This document shows positions 7,969 through 15,703 of a stretch of DNA of 64,000 bases, one piece after another. Each line of letters begins with the position of its first letter. Position 1 is the first letter of the stretch. A program made the position numbers and the translations under genes. A model generated the notes under the pieces. The model did not search any database. It was not told where the DNA came from and saw only the letters and a list, made by a program, of their open reading frames with translations. This stretch comes from Actinomycetota bacterium (GTDB lineage Bacteria; Actinomycetota; Actinomycetes; Propionibacteriales; Propionibacteriaceae): assembly GCA_020161755.1 (NCBI GenBank), contig JAIUOS010000011.1, forward strand, positions 1 to 64,000, read 5' to 3'.

Positions 7969-9263
7969 CGCAGCCCCGCCATCTTCAGCAGCCGCTGGAA
8001 CGGGGTGTAGGTGGCGATCACGTCCACCGGCAGCTCCCTCTCACCGAGCGCGGCCCGCAGGTCCGGCTCGATCTCGTGCTCGACCCCGGCGTAGCTGAGG
8101 CGCACCGCCAGGTCCTGGGCGCGCGGTCCGGTGCAGACCACGCGGCGCCCGACGAGCTGTTCGTAGTCGACGTCCCACAGCCAGGAGACGTCCTTGCCGT
8201 CGGCGGCGACCGAGTCGATCGCCAGGATCACCGGGTCGGACGTGGCCAGCGGCAGCGCCTCGGCCCAGCCGGCCGGGTTCTTGGCCAGCAGCAGCCGGGC
8301 CCGGGTGCGGCCGAAGTACGCGGTGGCGAACCGGCCGGCGGGCGCGGTGACGGTGTGCATGCCGGCCAGTGCAACCGGCACGGGGACGCCGAACTCGACC
8401 GCGGCGGCCAGCGCACAGGCCGCGTTGGAGACGTTGAACGAACCCGGCACCTGGAGGTCGGGACGCACCATGGTGCCGCCCGGCAGCACGATGTGGTCGT
8501 CCTCGACCCGGTAGCTCGCCACCGGTTGGGCCAGTCCGCAGCCGGGGCACAGCCACCGGTCACGCCCGTCCGTCTCCTCGCGGCGCAGCACCGTGCCGCA
8601 GGCCGGGCACAGCGTCCCGTCCGCGTTCCAGGTGGTGGCGGTCTCGACCCAGATCGTGCGGGCTGCGGTCTCGGCGGACCACACCACGAGCGGGTCGGAC
8701 GCGTTGGCGACGATCACCGGCCCGGCCGTCCCTGCTGCCTCGAGCGCGACCCGCCAGGCGCGGCCGAGGGCCTTGATCTCGTGGTGGCGGTCGAGCTGGT
8801 CGCGGCTGAAGTTCAGCAGCACCAGCACCTCGGGACGGGCGTGGGCGATCATGTCCGACACCACGCGCTCGTCGGTCTCGATGACCGCGATGTCGGCGTG
8901 CGGACGCTGGCTCAGCGCGGACGCGATGCCGTAGTGCAAGTTGGCGCCGTCGGCGTTGGTGACCAGCCGGCCGGCGTCGGCGCCCAGGCCGGCGCGGACC
9001 GCGGCGGCGAGCAGGTGGGTGGTGGTGGTCTTGCCGTTGGTGCCCGACACCGCCAGCACACGGCGTCCCTGGAGCAGTTGCGCGAACGCGTCCGGGGCCA
9101 GCCGGGTCAGCACCTGGCCACGGATGGACGCGCCGGAGCCGCGTCCGGCCAGCCGTGAGGCGAGCGCCGCGGCGTCGCCCACCCGGATGGCGGCCCACAG
9201 CCGCAGCCGCTCGGCGCGCGACAGCGACGCGGGCACTGCGGAGGCGCTCAGGGTGGTCGGCAT
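7965..9263 (-). CDS. murT: Lipid II isoglutaminyl synthase, Mur-ligase subunit MurT
   Basis: MurT (432 residues) is the ATP-using, Mur-ligase-like partner of GatD; together they convert the stem-peptide D-Glu of lipid II to D-isoglutamine. Evidence: the ATP site SGTNGKTTTTHL (about 73-84), a central four-cysteine zinc ribbon typical of MurT (CPAC and CPGC, about 218-241), and a C-terminal DUF1727-type domain with DSVAADGKDVSWLWDVDYE. The first codon is taken as ATG 9263. No ribosome binding site is seen, but CACAAT lies exactly 6 nt before it, matching the leaderless promoters found elsewhere in this window. Confidence 0.94.
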   Translation of the reverse strand: MPTTLSASAVPASLSRAERLRLWAAIRVGDAAALASRLAGRGSGASIRGQVLTRLAPDAFAQLLQGRRVLAVSGTNGKTTTTHLLAAAVRAGLGADAGRLVTNADGANLHYGIASALSQRPHADIAVIETDERVVSDMIAHARPEVLVLLNFSRDQLDRHHEIKALGRAWRVALEAAGTAGPVIVANASDPLVVWSAETAARTIWVETATTWNADGTLCPACGTVLRREETDGRDRWLCPGCGLAQPVASYRVEDDHIVLPGGTMVRPDLQVPGSFNVSNAACALAAAVEFGVPVPVALAGMHTVTAPAGRFATAYFGRTRARLLLAKNPAGWAEALPLATSDPVILAIDSVAADGKDVSWLWDVDYEQLVGRRVVCTGPRAQDLAVRLSYAGVEHEIEPDLRAALGERELPVDVIATYTPFQRLLKMAGLR

Positions 9264-9319
9264 GCGCCCATTGTGCCAATATCGGCTCTGGGGGCGGGTA
9301 TCGGCTCGACCACGGAGCG

Positions 9320-10123
9320 TCACACCCGGGCCGGCGCCACCTCGGTGTAGGCGGGCAGCTTGGGGGCGCGCCCGGCTCCGGAACTCGTGCGGCGCAGGCG
9401 GCGCAGCAGCCACGGGCTGAGGTGTTCGCGCGTCCAGGCAACGTTCCAGTCGACGGTCTCGCGGCGGGTCATCGGCGGACGCGCGAGCAGCGGCTCGTCC
9501 CAGTCGGGGCTGTCCGGTTCCAGGCCGAGGCCGACCAGCGCGGCCTGCGCGACGCGGGCGTGCCCGAGCGCGTTCAGGTGGATGCGGTCGGCGTGCCACA
9601 TCCGCCAGTCGCGCAGCGACCGCATGTTCCAGGCGTCGAGGATGTGCGCGCCGTGCCGCGCGGCGATGCCGACCAGGTGGATGTTGTAGATCGCGGTGCG
9701 CTTGCGGGTGAGCTTGATCACCGGTGAGTCGCGGGAGTCGACGCCGAGGCCGATCAGGACGTCGGCGCCCGCGGCGCGGAACCGTGCCACGGCCCCTTCG
9801 ACCGCCGCCGCCATCTCGTCGGGGTCGGCGTCGGGACGCAACATGTCGTTGCCGCCGCCCCAGATCGAGACCAGGTCGGGCGCGAGCGCGAGGGCCGGCT
9901 CGACCTGTTCGTCGAGGATCGGCTGCAACAGGCGTCCGCGAATGGCGAGGTTGGCGTAGCGGACGGGCTCGCCGGCCCGGTCGGCGAGGTGCCCGGCGAA
10001 CCGGTCGGCCCACCCGACGGGGTTGCCCACCGGGTCGAAGTCCTGGAGTCCCTCGGTGAGGGAGTCGCCGATCGCGACGAACGAGCGCCAGGGAATCTCG
10101 GGCACGGGCTCACCAACTTTCAA
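9320..10123 (-). CDS. SGNH/GDSL-family hydrolase
   Basis: About 267 residues with all SGNH blocks: block I FVAIGDSLTEGL with the nucleophile Ser, block II NLAIRG, block III WGGGNDML (GxND-type) and block V HADRIHLNALGH, carrying the catalytic Asp and His. Such enzymes cleave ester bonds of lipids or decorated sugars. The absence of a signal peptide suggests a cytoplasmic role. Substrate is unknown. The start is uncertain: TTG 10123 gives the longest form, while GTG 10105 sits directly before the conserved PEIPWRSFVAIGDS. It is divergent from the DUF2461 gene. Confidence 0.85.
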   Translation of the reverse strand: MKVGEPVPEIPWRSFVAIGDSLTEGLQDFDPVGNPVGWADRFAGHLADRAGEPVRYANLAIRGRLLQPILDEQVEPALALAPDLVSIWGGGNDMLRPDADPDEMAAAVEGAVARFRAAGADVLIGLGVDSRDSPVIKLTRKRTAIYNIHLVGIAARHGAHILDAWNMRSLRDWRMWHADRIHLNALGHARVAQAALVGLGLEPDSPDWDEPLLARPPMTRRETVDWNVAWTREHLSPWLLRRLRRTSSGAGRAPKLPAYTEVAPARV

Positions 10124-10222
10124 CTCGGGGTGAATTCACGGTAGCGCGCCGGTGGCGCAAATCGTCCGCTCCTCGGCCCGTGGACCTTCCGGCGCCGCCC
10201 GGGCTGCTGCCAGAGTGTGCGG

Positions 10223-10885
10223 GTGGCACAGACCCAGGCGCTCCCGGGCATCCCGCTGGATGCGGTCGACTTCTTCACCGAACTCGAGTACAACAACGAA
10301 CGGCCCTGGTGGACGGCCCAGCAGGACCGGTGGAAGCGGTCGGTGCGCGACCCGATGCAGGCGCTGTGCGACGGGCTTTCCGACGAGTTCGGAGCGGCCA
10401 AGCTGTTCCGGCCGCACCGCGACGTCCGGTTCTCCTCGGACAAGTCGCCGTACAAGGTGCACCAGGGCGCGGTGGTCGGCACCTCGCCGGGGGTGGGGCT
10501 GTACGTGCAGGTGAGCAGGCACGGGCTGATGACCGGCGCCGGTTGGTACCAGTCGACGCCGGCCCAGGTGGCCGCGTTCCGGGAGGCCGTGGTGGACGAC
10601 GACAGCGGCGCCGAGCTGGAGGCGATCGTGGCGCGGTTGGTGGACGCCGGCGTGGCGATCGGTGGCGACCAGCTCACCTCGGCGCCGCGCGGCATCGCGT
10701 CCGACCATCCGCGGATCGCGCTGCTGCGGCACCGGACGCTGCGCGCGTCCCGCGACCAGGGGACGCCCGACTGGCTGGAGGAGGCGGCCGTGATCGACCA
10801 CGTGCGGCAGGACTGGCGCGACTACGCGCCGCTGATCGCGTGGTTCGGTGCGCACCTCGACGTGGACGCGTCCGACGTCGGATGA
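10223..10885 (+). CDS. DUF2461 family protein
   Basis: The 220-residue product belongs to the DUF2461/TIGR02453 family, a widespread group of unknown biochemical function. Typical segments are FFTELEYNNERPWW near the N-terminus, FRPHRDVRFSSDKSPYK (about 60-80) and LMTGAGWYQ. No catalytic site is established for the family. GTG 10223 is chosen over GTG 10217 because CAGAGT lies exactly 6 nt before it, fitting a leaderless start. Neither candidate has a ribosome binding site. Its stop is 1 bp from the stop of the convergent PIN-domain gene. Confidence 0.82.
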   Translation: MAQTQALPGIPLDAVDFFTELEYNNERPWWTAQQDRWKRSVRDPMQALCDGLSDEFGAAKLFRPHRDVRFSSDKSPYKVHQGAVVGTSPGVGLYVQVSRHGLMTGAGWYQSTPAQVAAFREAVVDDDSGAELEAIVARLVDAGVAIGGDQLTSAPRGIASDHPRIALLRHRTLRASRDQGTPDWLEEAAVIDHVRQDWRDYAPLIAWFGAHLDVDASDVG

Positions 10886-10886
10886 G

Positions 10887-11321
10887 CTAGACCACAGACC
10901 CTCGCCCCGGATCGTCGGTGACGGGATCGAGCACGGCGAACCCGAGGCCGGCGGCAGCCCGGGCCATCTGGACGTCATGGGTGACGATCGTGACGCTCTG
11001 TGGGCCGAGCCGTAGGGCCGATGCGATGTGTAGTGCGTCGGCCCCACCCAGGACGTGGTCGAGTGCGATGGCCTCGTCGACCAGGTCGTCCCCGACCGCG
11101 ATCAGGGTGAACTCGTCCAGGTATTCGAGGGCGACGTCCGTGGCCAGCCCGGCGTTCTTGACGACCCGCAGCACCTCCAGTTCGAGCATGCGTGAGCCGA
11201 CGAACCTGTCACCGGCGGCATAGGCGGTTTCGAACCACTCGCGGGCCGCAGCGGAGGTGTCCGCGATTGCTCGCAGCAGCACGGACGAGTCGACGAACCA
11301 GGTGCGCTCAGATGAGGCCAT
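10887..11321 (-). CDS. PIN-domain toxin (VapC-like ribonuclease)
   Basis: A 144-residue PIN-domain protein. It shows the acidic residues that bind Mg2+ in VapC toxins: FVDSSVLL (first Asp), LELEVLR (Glu), GGADALHIASAL (Asp) and VTHDVQMARAAAGLGF (last Asp). VapC toxins cut tRNA or rRNA when not held by their antitoxin. It follows, and overlaps by 14 bp, a Phd/YefM-type antitoxin gene, the usual antitoxin-first order. The pair is one transcription unit read leftward and is presumably autoregulated from the repeats at 11599-11618. Confidence 0.87.
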   Translation of the reverse strand: MASSERTWFVDSSVLLRAIADTSAAAREWFETAYAAGDRFVGSRMLELEVLRVVKNAGLATDVALEYLDEFTLIAVGDDLVDEAIALDHVLGGADALHIASALRLGPQSVTIVTHDVQMARAAAGLGFAVLDPVTDDPGRGSVV

Positions 11322-11592
11322 CGAGCCTGGCCCGTTCGGCGTCGAGGGCAGTCCCGAGGTCGATCTCGGTGGGGAGGGTGGGGAAGCGGCGAGCCGACCG
11401 GGGAGCGGTGCTGCGGGACGGTCGGGCGAGGCCGGTGTCCACCAGTTCGTCGAGCGGATCGCCGGAACTCTCGATCCTGGTGATGCGATACGCGGCTCGT
11501 CCCCGGCGCATCACGATCACCTCACCCTGGTCGGCGAGTCGCGTCGCCCGGGAGGGGTTCTGGTTCAGCTCGGTGAGCGTGATCGACGTCAC
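11308..11592 (-). CDS. Phd/YefM family antitoxin
   Basis: A 94-residue antitoxin. The N-terminal half (SITLTELNQNPSRATRLADQGEVIVMRRGRA) is the Phd/YefM DNA-binding fold, which contributes to operator binding. The basic, Pro- and Arg-rich C-terminus would neutralise the PIN toxin. The GTG start at 11592 has no ribosome binding site, but a perfect TAGAAT box ends 6 nt before it, so the mRNA is probably leaderless. A second copy of the same box 13 bp further upstream could be an operator repeat for autoregulation. Confidence 0.85.
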   Translation of the reverse strand: MTSITLTELNQNPSRATRLADQGEVIVMRRGRAAYRITRIESSGDPLDELVDTGLARPSRSTAPRSARRFPTLPTEIDLGTALDAERARLDGLI

Positions 11593-11598
11593 GGCTTG

Positions 11599-11618
11599 AT
11601 TCTAGCATTTCATTCTAG
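11599..11618 (-). promoter_or_regulatory. Antitoxin promoter with two direct CTAGAAT repeats
   Basis: On the minus strand CTAGAAT occurs twice, at 11612-11618 and 11599-11605, spaced 13 bp apart. The proximal TAGAAT ends 6 nt before the GTG start and should be the -10 box of a leaderless transcript. The repeat is suited to autoregulation by the antitoxin. The repeats are seen directly; the regulation is inferred. Confidence 0.6.
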
Positions 11619-11657
11619 TTTGGGACGAGCGAGCCTGCTGCACGACTGCTGCATGAA

Positions 11658-11698
11658 GAAACCCGCCCTGACCATTGGAGCTCGTCAGAACGGGTTTC
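11658..11698 (-). terminator. Hairpin terminator of tRNA-His
   Basis: GAAACCCG (11658-11665) pairs with CGGGTTTC (11691-11698). CTGAC/GTCAG pairs inside after a 2-nt mismatch, leaving an 11-nt loop. Read on the minus strand it lies just after the tRNA-His 3' end and is followed by a short T-rich stretch (TTCTTCAT). This fits an intrinsic terminator for the tRNA transcript. Confidence 0.7.
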
Positions 11699-11702
11699 AA
11701 CC

Positions 11703-11779
11703 TGGGGTGAGTAACGGGACTCGAACCCGCGACCACCTGGACCACAACCAGGTGCTCTACCAACTGAGCTATACCCACC
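11703..11779 (-). tRNA. tRNA-His (anticodon GTG)
   Basis: A complete cloverleaf reads on the minus strand. The acceptor stem GTGGGTA pairs with TACTCAC. The D arm is AGCTCAGTTGGTAGAGC. The anticodon stem CCTGG/CCAGG encloses TTGTGGT with anticodon GTG. The T arm is CGGGTTCGAGTCCCG. The extra 5' G at position -1 (11779), which pairs with discriminator C73, is the identity mark of tRNA-His and is included. CCA is encoded at 11703-11705. A hairpin terminator follows. Confidence 0.97.
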
Positions 11780-11843
11780 ATGTGCCCCGGCGTTGCCGTT
11801 CAGGGCCCGACCAGCTTAGCGGCTGGTCCGTCGAGAGTTGAAA

Positions 11844-12473
11844 TCAGTGTCCGGCGGAGGCGACCGCCTCGCCGGTCAGCGAGCCCTGGTGCTTGGCGGC
11901 GAGCTCTCGCAGCGACTCGGTGTTGAGCCCGGGCGGCGGCACGAACAGCGCCTCGCGGTAGTAGCGGAGCTCCTCGATCGACTCGCGGATGTCGGCCAGC
12001 GCGCGGTGGTTCCCGTTCTTGGCCGGAGTGTTGTAGTACGTCCGCGGGAACCAGCGTCGGGCGAGCTCCTTAAGGCTGGAGACGTCGACGTTGCGGTAGT
12101 GGACGTGGCCCTCGAGGGTGGGCATGTCGCGGGCCAGGAACGCGCGATCGGTGCCGATGGTGTTGCCGGCCAGCGGGGCGCGGCGCGGCTCAGGCACGTG
12201 CTCGCGGATGTAGGCGAGGACGCGCTCCTCGGCGTCGGCCATCGGCAGGCCGTCCTCGAGCAGCGGCAGCAGGCCGGAGTTGTCGTGCATGGTGCGGACG
12301 AACTCGCCCATCTGCTCCAGCGCCTCGGCGGGCGGCTTGATGACCACCTGGATGCCGTCGCCGAGCACGTTCAGCTCGGAATCGGTGACGAGGGCAGCGA
12401 CCTCGATCAGGGCGTCAGCGTGGAGGTCGAGACCGGTCATCTCACAGTCGACCCACACCAGGTGTTCATTCAC
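11844..12473 (-). CDS. orn: Oligoribonuclease
   Basis: Orn (209 residues) is a 3'-5' exonuclease of the DEDDh family that degrades RNA dinucleotides and short oligonucleotides, including pGpG from c-di-GMP turnover, at the end of mRNA decay. Motifs: WVDCEMTGLD (Exo I, Asp and Glu), AGNTIGTDRAFL (Exo II, Asp), and HRALADIRESIEELRYY (Exo III, His and Asp). The length matches the family. The GTG start at 12473 has no ribosome binding site; TAAAGT lies 7 nt upstream (12481-12486), indicating a leaderless mRNA. It reads toward tRNA-His. Confidence 0.96.
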   Translation of the reverse strand: MNEHLVWVDCEMTGLDLHADALIEVAALVTDSELNVLGDGIQVVIKPPAEALEQMGEFVRTMHDNSGLLPLLEDGLPMADAEERVLAYIREHVPEPRRAPLAGNTIGTDRAFLARDMPTLEGHVHYRNVDVSSLKELARRWFPRTYYNTPAKNGNHRALADIRESIEELRYYREALFVPPPGLNTESLRELAAKHQGSLTGEAVASAGH

Positions 12474-12528
12474 GGGCGGTACTTTACGACGTTCGATTGC
12501 GCGATGGCGTCGCGCGTCGTCCGGGTGG

Positions 12529-13071
12529 TCATGCCGTGCCCGCCCAACCTGAGTTGATGCCTCGGCTGCGCTCCCGAAGCCCCCGGATGTAGCCGGCCTG
12601 TCCCATATGCTGGGCGGTCTCGACCATCACCGACACCAGCCGGGCGCCGAGGGTCACCGGAGGCGTGTAGCGCGAATCGATGATCTCGTCGAGCCGGTCC
12701 TCGCCCAGGCTGGCAAGGATGGCCTGCGCCTGCTCCCAGGTGGCGGCCGCGTAGCCGTTGAGCAGCCCGGTCTCGGTCACGTTGAACGCTCCGACCTCCA
12801 CCGGCGTCATCCGGAAGCCGTGCGCGCCCTTCAGGTACGGCAGCCCGAAGCGCTGGTACCAGCCGTCCGCCGTCCACGCCTGCTCGACGCCGGCGAGCCG
12901 GGCGAGGTGGTCGTCCTCGACCCTCGTCAGGTGCCACACCAGCCAGCCGATGGAGTTGGCCTCGGGGTCCGGACGCCACAGCAGGTCCTCGCCGGAGAGG
13001 CCGTCCAGCACGGCGGGAATCAGTTCGTGGACGCGGCCCAGGGCGTCGCGGACGAGGTCGAAGGTCTGCAT
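12529..13071 (-). CDS. DinB/DUF664-family protein, probably thiol-dependent
   Basis: This 180-residue four-helix DinB-superfamily protein shows the three-His metal-site pattern: SIGWLVWHLTRVEDDHLARL near the middle and VETAQHMGQAGYIRGL near the C-terminus. Actinobacterial members are often mycothiol- or bacillithiol-dependent transferases; the substrate here cannot be told. ATG 13071 is preferred because AGGA lies 8 nt before it, while the in-frame ATG 13080 has none. A 55-bp gap separates its stop from the orn start on the same strand. It is divergent from tRNA-Arg. Confidence 0.78.
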   Translation of the reverse strand: MQTFDLVRDALGRVHELIPAVLDGLSGEDLLWRPDPEANSIGWLVWHLTRVEDDHLARLAGVEQAWTADGWYQRFGLPYLKGAHGFRMTPVEVGAFNVTETGLLNGYAAATWEQAQAILASLGEDRLDEIIDSRYTPPVTLGARLVSVMVETAQHMGQAGYIRGLRERSRGINSGWAGTA

Positions 13072-13133
13072 GGGGCCCATCCTGCCGCGGCACGGGAACT
13101 TGGGCCAGACCGGATACCATCGAAGCGCGCCTG

Positions 13134-13206
13134 GCCCCCGTAGCTCAGTGGATAGAGCAACAGCCTTCTAATCTGTCGTGCGTGGGTTCGAGTCCCGCCG
13201 GGGGCG
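13134..13206 (+). tRNA. tRNA-Arg (anticodon TCT)
   Basis: The acceptor stem GCCCCCG pairs with CGGGGGC. The D arm is AGCTCAGTGGATAGAGC and the T arm GTGGGTTCGAGTCCCGC. The anticodon loop CTTCTAA gives anticodon TCT, reading AGA/AGG codons that are rare in this GC-rich genome. The anticodon stem ACAGC/TCTGT has four good pairs and one mismatch (C31 against T39) next to the loop. The discriminator base is G and CCA is not encoded. All other tRNA hallmarks are intact, so I call it functional. Confidence 0.93.
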
Positions 13207-13319
13207 CAGATCCCCCGTGGCGGACCTCGGTCAGCGGGTCGGCCGGACCAGGTGGACCTCTGCGAGGTATCTCCGACCGTCATGGACGCTCTCATCGGGT
13301 GACGGCGGGAGGAGACGCG

Positions 13320-13979
13320 ATGCCGCTGCGCAACGGCTACGGACTGGTCATCGGGACCGAGCACGACTACTACCGGGATCCCCCGGACGACTACGGGCGC
13401 TACTACCACGGCAACCTGGTCGTGCACGCGCCGCCGGGCAACTACCACTGCGCGATCGACGTCGACCCGAAGAACGCCCCCGACGGCATCCAGTGGCGCA
13501 TCGTGCGCATCCGGCCGGCCGACCTCGCCGCCCTCACCGCGCTCCCGGACGGCTGGCACCCGCTCGCGTCCACGCCGACGTCCGGCGCCCTGGACTACCC
13601 GCGCTCGCCGGTGCTGCACCCCCCGTTCCTCATCAACTGGGTGCGTTACGACAGCTGGCTGTCGCGCCTGCTCGGCTGGCTGCGCTGGAACCCGCCGTGG
13701 AACAGCGGGACGGGCATCCAGGCGCTCACCGACCTGGAGTCGATCCTCACCCAGGGCGTGCGTTTCTACGTCTTCGGGGAACCGTTCACCAGCGGGCTGG
13801 GCGTGCACAACATCCACCAGAACCAGGGCGACCCCCCGGGCGGCGGCCACGACGAGGAGAACGCGATCTGGCAGGACGGCGCGACGATCGTCCAGACCAC
13901 GGACGGTCGCCTGCTCGGCTTCCTGAACAAGTTCAAGACCCAGTCGTTCCGCACCGACGACGCCGGGCACCCGCTCTGA
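13320..13979 (+). CDS. DUF2278 family protein (YukJ-like)
   Basis: A 219-residue protein of the DUF2278 family, whose biochemical role is not established. The family signature GVHNIHQNQG is present near residue 160, along with HDEENAIWQDGA. The N-terminus (MPLRNGYGLVIGTE) also fits. ATG 13320 follows GGGAGGAG with a 6-nt spacer, which settles the start. There is no signal peptide. It converges on the ANTAR regulator, with 8 bp between the stops. Confidence 0.85.
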   Translation: MPLRNGYGLVIGTEHDYYRDPPDDYGRYYHGNLVVHAPPGNYHCAIDVDPKNAPDGIQWRIVRIRPADLAALTALPDGWHPLASTPTSGALDYPRSPVLHPPFLINWVRYDSWLSRLLGWLRWNPPWNSGTGIQALTDLESILTQGVRFYVFGEPFTSGLGVHNIHQNQGDPPGGGHDEENAIWQDGATIVQTTDGRLLGFLNKFKTQSFRTDDAGHPL

Positions 13980-13987
13980 GGTCCGCC

Positions 13988-14629
13988 TCAGGCGACGTCC
14001 GGCTCGACGCCGGTCTCGATCACGCGCCGCGCGATCTCGATCAGCTTGATGTTGCGGTTCTGGCTGGCCGCACGGAGCCGCTGGAACGCCTCGGCGGGCG
14101 TCAACCGGTGGCGCTCGAGCAGGATCCCGACCGCCTGCCCGACCACCTCGTGGCTGCGGATCGCCGCCCGCAGCTGGTCCTCCCGCACCGACGCCTTGTC
14201 CAGGGCCACCACGCGGTCGACCGCGATCGCGAACGCCTGCGCGAGCAGATCGGCGACGATCAGTTCGTCCACCGGGATCCGCCGCGGCGTCGGGAACTGG
14301 ATCCACGCACGGCAGTCGCCGGTTGCCGACTCCGGCGCCAGCAGGATGCCCGGACGCACCAGCACGACCTCGGCGCTCGGCGTCCCCGCCAGACCGGCGC
14401 CCACCGCCTCGTCCAGCGTCGCGCGGGGCAGCACCCCGCCGCCGCCGATCAGGTCGTCGTCCACCTCGACGGTCAACTGGATCGTGCAGTCGCCGCCGAA
14501 CAGCAGCGAGAACCCGTACTCCGCAGCCCCGATCAGCGTGCTGAGGTCGTCGAGCCCGGCGAAGTCCCTGCTCACGCCCGCAGCGGACGCGCGCCGCTCA
14601 GCCGCCGCCGTGTTCGCCGTGTGTTCCAC
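13988..14629 (-). CDS. GAF-like/ANTAR-domain RNA-binding regulator
   Basis: The C-terminal 60 residues are an ANTAR domain: LRAAIRSHEVVGQAVGILLERHRLTPAEAFQRLRAASQ, with the conserved AxGxLm- and AF.LR-type positions. ANTAR domains bind paired RNA hexaloops and prevent termination. The N-terminal 130 residues look GAF-like (SLLFGGDCTIQLTVEVDDDLIG) and probably sense a signal, as in many actinobacterial GAF-ANTAR proteins. I chose GTG 14629 (213 residues) because a G-rich AGGGGTGGGG stretch precedes it; GTG 14575 is a shorter alternative. No dual-hexaloop target was recognised in the window. Confidence 0.8.
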   Translation of the reverse strand: MEHTANTAAAERRASAAGVSRDFAGLDDLSTLIGAAEYGFSLLFGGDCTIQLTVEVDDDLIGGGGVLPRATLDEAVGAGLAGTPSAEVVLVRPGILLAPESATGDCRAWIQFPTPRRIPVDELIVADLLAQAFAIAVDRVVALDKASVREDQLRAAIRSHEVVGQAVGILLERHRLTPAEAFQRLRAASQNRNIKLIEIARRVIETGVEPDVA

Positions 14630-14767
14630 CCCGTCACCCCACCCCTCGCCGTCGCGCTCGTGGCGACCCGACCAGTCATACCCGCCGCCCCTCCGGGCAG
14701 CACCTGACAGCGTAATCATCACTCGCTGACGTTGGATTTCGACCACCCCGATCGGGTAGAAAGCGGC

Positions 14768-15655
14768 ATGGCATCCGACCAACCCGCCGCCGTGAAGGCC
14801 GACCGACCCTCCCGGATCCCGCCCCGGCGGTGGTTCGCGCTGGCCGTGCGCGGCTGGAAGGAGGCCTCGGCCGAGCAGGTCCCGCTGCTGGCCGCGGGTG
14901 TGGCGTTCTACGGCTTCATGGCACTGTTCCCGGCCCTGATCGCGTTCACGCTGGTGTGGGGGCTGTTCGCCGACCCCGACACCATCGCGCACCAGACCTC
15001 CGGCCTGTTGAACGCGATGCCCCCGGACGCGAGCACGTTCCTGGCGAGCCAGCTGAAGCAACTCGCGTCCGCGCCGACCCGGAGCCTGGGCTGGGGTCTG
15101 GTCGTCACGCTCGTGCTGGCGCTGTGGAGCGCGTCTGGTGGCATCGGCAACCTCGTCACCGCCATCAACGTGGCCTACGACGACCAGCAGAAGCGGGGCT
15201 ACCTCCAGCAGAAGCTGGTCGCGCTCGGCCTCACCGTCGGAGCGGTGGTGTTCATGCTGCTGGTGGTGGGACTGGTCGCCGTCCTGCCGGTGGTCTTCCA
15301 GGTGATCGGGCTGGACGGCGGGCTGCGCTGGCTGGCCGAGATCGTCCGCTGGCTGCTGCTCGCCGGCCTGGTGATGTTCGGGCTGGCGATGCTGTACCGG
15401 CTCGCGCTGGTGAAGGAGTCACCGAACCTGGCCTGGACCTCGGTCGGTGCGGTCGTGGCCACCGTGCTGTGGCTGGCCGCGTCCGCGGGCTTCTCGACCT
15501 ACGTGACGATGTTCGGCAACTACGCCAAGACCTACGGCGCACTGGCCGGGGTGGTGGTGATGATGCTGTGGCTGTGGATCACCAGCTACGCCGTGCTGCT
15601 GGGCGCCGAGATCAACGCCGTCGCCGCCGAGGAAGTGGGCGCGACGTCCACCTGA
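14768..15655 (+). CDS. YihY/BrkB-family inner membrane protein
   Basis: A 295-residue polytopic membrane protein with six predicted membrane segments and the YihY/virulence factor BrkB signature: a cytoplasmic N-terminus, then EQVPLLAAGVAFYGFMALFPALIAF (about 40-64), LWSASGGIGNLVTAINVAYD (about 127-146) and WITSYAVLLGAEINA near the end. It was once annotated as ribonuclease BN in error. Its transport or structural role is unknown. ATG 14768 begins the conserved protein; no good ribosome binding site is seen. It is divergent from the ANTAR gene. Confidence 0.87.
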   Translation: MASDQPAAVKADRPSRIPPRRWFALAVRGWKEASAEQVPLLAAGVAFYGFMALFPALIAFTLVWGLFADPDTIAHQTSGLLNAMPPDASTFLASQLKQLASAPTRSLGWGLVVTLVLALWSASGGIGNLVTAINVAYDDQQKRGYLQQKLVALGLTVGAVVFMLLVVGLVAVLPVVFQVIGLDGGLRWLAEIVRWLLLAGLVMFGLAMLYRLALVKESPNLAWTSVGAVVATVLWLAASAGFSTYVTMFGNYAKTYGALAGVVVMMLWLWITSYAVLLGAEINAVAAEEVGATST

Positions 15656-15703
15656 TTCGGACGAGCGTGCGTCCGGTGGGATCATGACCCCCGGGGGAGG
15701 ACG

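Noticed and set aside
7240-9263. Cobyric acid synthase or folylpolyglutamate synthase for the murT-gatD pair
   Set aside because: The zinc-ribbon plus DUF1727 layout and the separate small amidotransferase with overlapping ATGA are specific for MurT/GatD.
10887-11592. Toxin-antitoxin pair as a sign of a mobile island
   Set aside because: The surrounding genes are ordinary housekeeping types (orn, tRNA-His), base composition does not shift, and no integrase or attachment-site repeat is seen at the tRNA.
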